In this document: positions 6,269 through 7,353 of the stretch, piece by piece
Layout: every line of letters starts with the position of its first letter
How positions within the stretch are numbered: position 1 is the first letter of the stretch
From: Syntrophobacterales bacterium
Lineage (GTDB): Bacteria; Desulfobacterota; Syntrophobacteria; BM002
Reading direction: 5' to 3'
DNA length: 7,353 nt
Assembly: GCA_030613915.1 (NCBI GenBank)
Contig: JAUWKY010000110.1
Span: 1-7,353, forward strand
Translations under genes and position numbers: made by a program
Notes under the pieces: model-generated
Told to the model about the DNA's origin: nothing
Database searches by the model: none
The model's input: only the letters and a program-made list of their open reading frames with translations

Positions 6269-6334
6269 ACAATTTTCAAATTACCAAAATTAAAATGACC
6301 GAAACCTTGTATCTCAAATGATAATCAGTATTGT

Positions 6335-6396
6335 TTTGAACATTTGAACATTCGTATTTCGGATTTGTTTCGTGCTTCGGATTTAGAATTTAGAAT
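6335..6396 (+). repeat. Composite TTTGAACA / TTCGGAT / TTAGAAT array (right arm)
   Basis: Two tandem 8-mers TTTGAACA (6335-6342, 6343-6350) are followed directly by TTCGTAT (6351-6357) and TTCGGAT (6358-6364). After an 11-nt spacer come TTCGGAT (6376-6382), TTAGAAT (6383-6389) and TTAGAAT (6390-6396). Phase is kept within each run. The units face those at 6241-6268, forming an imperfect palindrome. Confidence 0.75.
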
Positions 6397-6462
6397 TTGG
6401 CAGGCACCGTGGCCTCCGTTGCTTTAAGGTTCAGTGGGCAAAGATGGCCAGTCTGGCAGACT

Positions 6463-6467
6463 AGGAG
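6463..6467 (+). promoter_or_regulatory. Shine-Dalgarno deciding the EIIA-Man start
   Basis: AGGAG with a 7-nt spacer to the ATG at 6475. This start puts the conserved MVGILVITHG sequence at the N-terminus, as in the family, and rules out the longer frame open from TTG 6397. Confidence 0.75.
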
Positions 6468-6474
6468 TAGATTG

Positions 6475-6885
6475 ATGGTGGGTATATTGGTGATTACTCA
6501 TGGGCGGTTGGCACAAGAGTTCGTTGCCACCGCTGAGCTGATTGTGGATAAGATGGACAATTGCATAGGACTATCACTCGACCCAGATTTACCGGTGGAC
6601 GCGCTGCGCCAGCAAATTCACAAGGCAATGGCTGAGGTAGACGACGGGGATGGAGTGATTGTGCTTACCGATATGTTCGGCGGCACTCCCTCTAATTTGA
6701 GTCTTAGTTTTCTCAATCAGGAGGGAATCGAGGTCGTTACTGGCGTGAATCTACCCATGCTTCTCAAGCTGGCACATTCGCGTCAAGACAATACGGTGGA
6801 TGCCTTGGCTCGAAGCATTAAGGAATATGGGCGGCGAAGTATTTCATTGGCCAGTGAGATTTTGGATCAAGAAGTAGTGGAGTAG
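6475..6885 (+). CDS. PTS EIIA component, mannose family (stand-alone)
   Basis: A 136-residue single-domain EIIA of the mannose/fructose/sorbose PTS family (EIIA-Man fold). The phospho-accepting histidine is His9 in ILVITHGRLA, equivalent to His10 of E. coli ManX. The second hallmark, LTDMFGGTPSN (about 64-74), includes Asp66 next to the active site. It is unrelated in fold to the EIIA-Ntr protein encoded upstream. There is no fused EIIB domain, and no EIIB, EIIC or EIID gene is visible, so a regulatory role as a phosphate acceptor from HPr is more likely than sugar uptake; this is inferred from context. In several deltaproteobacteria a similar gene follows rapZ and precedes ptsH and ptsI, but here a rimI-like gene follows at once. 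Confidence 0.92.
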   Translation: MVGILVITHGRLAQEFVATAELIVDKMDNCIGLSLDPDLPVDALRQQIHKAMAEVDDGDGVIVLTDMFGGTPSNLSLSFLNQEGIEVVTGVNLPMLLKLAHSRQDNTVDALARSIKEYGRRSISLASEILDQEVVE

Positions 6886-6891
6886 AATCTC

Positions 6892-7353
6892 GTGCATGAC
6901 CACCAGACAGCAGAGAGCCAGATGGCAAGGTCAGCCGAGGATATTCATTCTGCTATCCGCGGCTTAGATTTCCGGCTTGAGGATGATATTGGTGAGCAGT
7001 TCAGTGTTGAACCCATGAGACCGGCTGATCTTGCCCAAGTGCTGGCCATAGAACGGGCGAGTTTTAAGAGTCCCTGGAGTAAAGCTTCTTTTGAGGCGGA
7101 GCTGGGGAAATCCTACGCTGGCCTGAGAGTGGTCCGCATAAAAGGAGGAGACCACATCGGTCCAGTGCTGGGCTACATTTGCTTTTGGTTGGTGGCTGAT
7201 GAACTCCAGATAACGAATTTGGCCGTGCATCCGGAGTACCGGCGGTGCTCCATCGGGTGGCAATTACTATTGCACGCTTTTCAACTGGGCCGTGCGGCGG
7301 GAGCGCAGTTCGCGGTGCTGGAAGTGGGTCGGTCCAACAAGGCGGCGCGGGCC
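6892..7353 (+). CDS. rimI: RimI-type N-acetyltransferase (3' end cut by window)
   Basis: The frame stays open for 154 codons to the right edge, so the product is partial. From about residue 37 it reads as a GNAT acetyltransferase of the RimI type: FSVEPMRPADLAQVLAIE, then ASFKSPWSKASFEAEL, GYICFWLVADELQITNLAVHPEYRR, and LEVGRSNKAAR at the edge. RimI acetylates the N-terminal alanine of ribosomal protein S18; homologues can act on other N-termini, so substrate is uncertain. In the acetyl-CoA loop the usual RxxGxG reads RRCSIG, with Ser120 in place of the first glycine. The start is uncertain: GTG 6892 has GGAG at 6879-6882 and lies 6 nt after the EIIA stop; ATG 6922 would give a shorter N-terminus. 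Either leaves about 25-35 residues more than usual before the domain. Confidence 0.85.
   Translation, partial: MHDHQTAESQMARSAEDIHSAIRGLDFRLEDDIGEQFSVEPMRPADLAQVLAIERASFKSPWSKASFEAELGKSYAGLRVVRIKGGDHIGPVLGYICFWLVADELQITNLAVHPEYRRCSIGWQLLLHAFQLGRAAGAQFAVLEVGRSNKAARA

Larger units (their letters stand above)
6183..6474. other. Repeat-rich gap between rapZ and the EIIA-Man gene
   Basis: No gene is supported. Bases 6241-6400 form a low-complexity, AT-rich block with heptamers reading ATCCGAA on its left side and TTCGGAT on its right side, so the whole block is a loose inverted repeat centred near 6320. Bases 6401-6474 are ordinary and end in the ribosome site of the next gene. A reading frame stays open from TTG 6397, but its first 26 codons come partly from repeat DNA and do not resemble the protein family. 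Confidence 0.7.

Noticed and set aside
6409..6425. Possible sigma54 promoter (GG then GC) ahead of the EIIA-Man gene
   Set aside because: The GG and GC elements are 8 nt apart; sigma54 promoters need 10 nt, and this spacing is strict.
6397..6474. Longer EIIA-Man reading frame from TTG 6397
   Set aside because: It begins in repeat DNA and adds 26 residues foreign to the family; ATG 6475 has a good AGGAG site.

Overview
The window holds a conserved chromosomal block from a Gram-negative (LPS-making) bacterium. All genes are on the + strand, in the order lptC-lptA-lptB-rpoN-hpf-ptsN-rapZ-(EIIA-Man)-rimI; rimI runs off the right edge. The order, the long two-domain HPF, an EIIA-Man protein directly after rapZ, and roughly balanced base composition suggest a deltaproteobacterial lineage (Desulfobacterota in the broad sense). 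This is an inference from gene order and protein character, not from a phylogeny.

Layout. Positions 1-272 carry no supported gene and contain an AT-rich stretch with a plausible sigma70 promoter. Positions 273-2233 encode three lipopolysaccharide-transport proteins: LptC (bitopic inner-membrane), LptA (periplasmic bridge) and LptB (ATPase). They are tightly packed, and lptB starts inside lptA. rpoN (sigma54) follows 15 nt after lptB. A 110-nt gap with a heptamer array and a perfect 12-bp inverted repeat precedes hpf (ribosome hibernation). ptsN (EIIA-Ntr) follows after 67 nt. A 385-nt gene-free gap full of short repeats separates ptsN from rapZ. A second repeat-rich gap of 292 nt separates rapZ from a small EIIA-Man protein. 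A RimI-type N-acetyltransferase begins immediately after it.

How the genes work together. The first third is envelope biogenesis. The rest is a regulatory set often found next to rpoN: sigma54, a ribosome-hibernation factor, two phosphorylatable PTS EIIA proteins from different families, and the RapZ regulator of amino-sugar synthesis. No EI, HPr, EIIB or EIIC is visible, so the PTS parts look regulatory rather than transport-linked.

The coding content is conventional. I do not see a new enzymatic or defence system. The least explained sequence is intergenic: tandem 7-bp arrays, often in inverted pairs, in three of the gaps, plus a strong hairpin just upstream of hpf.
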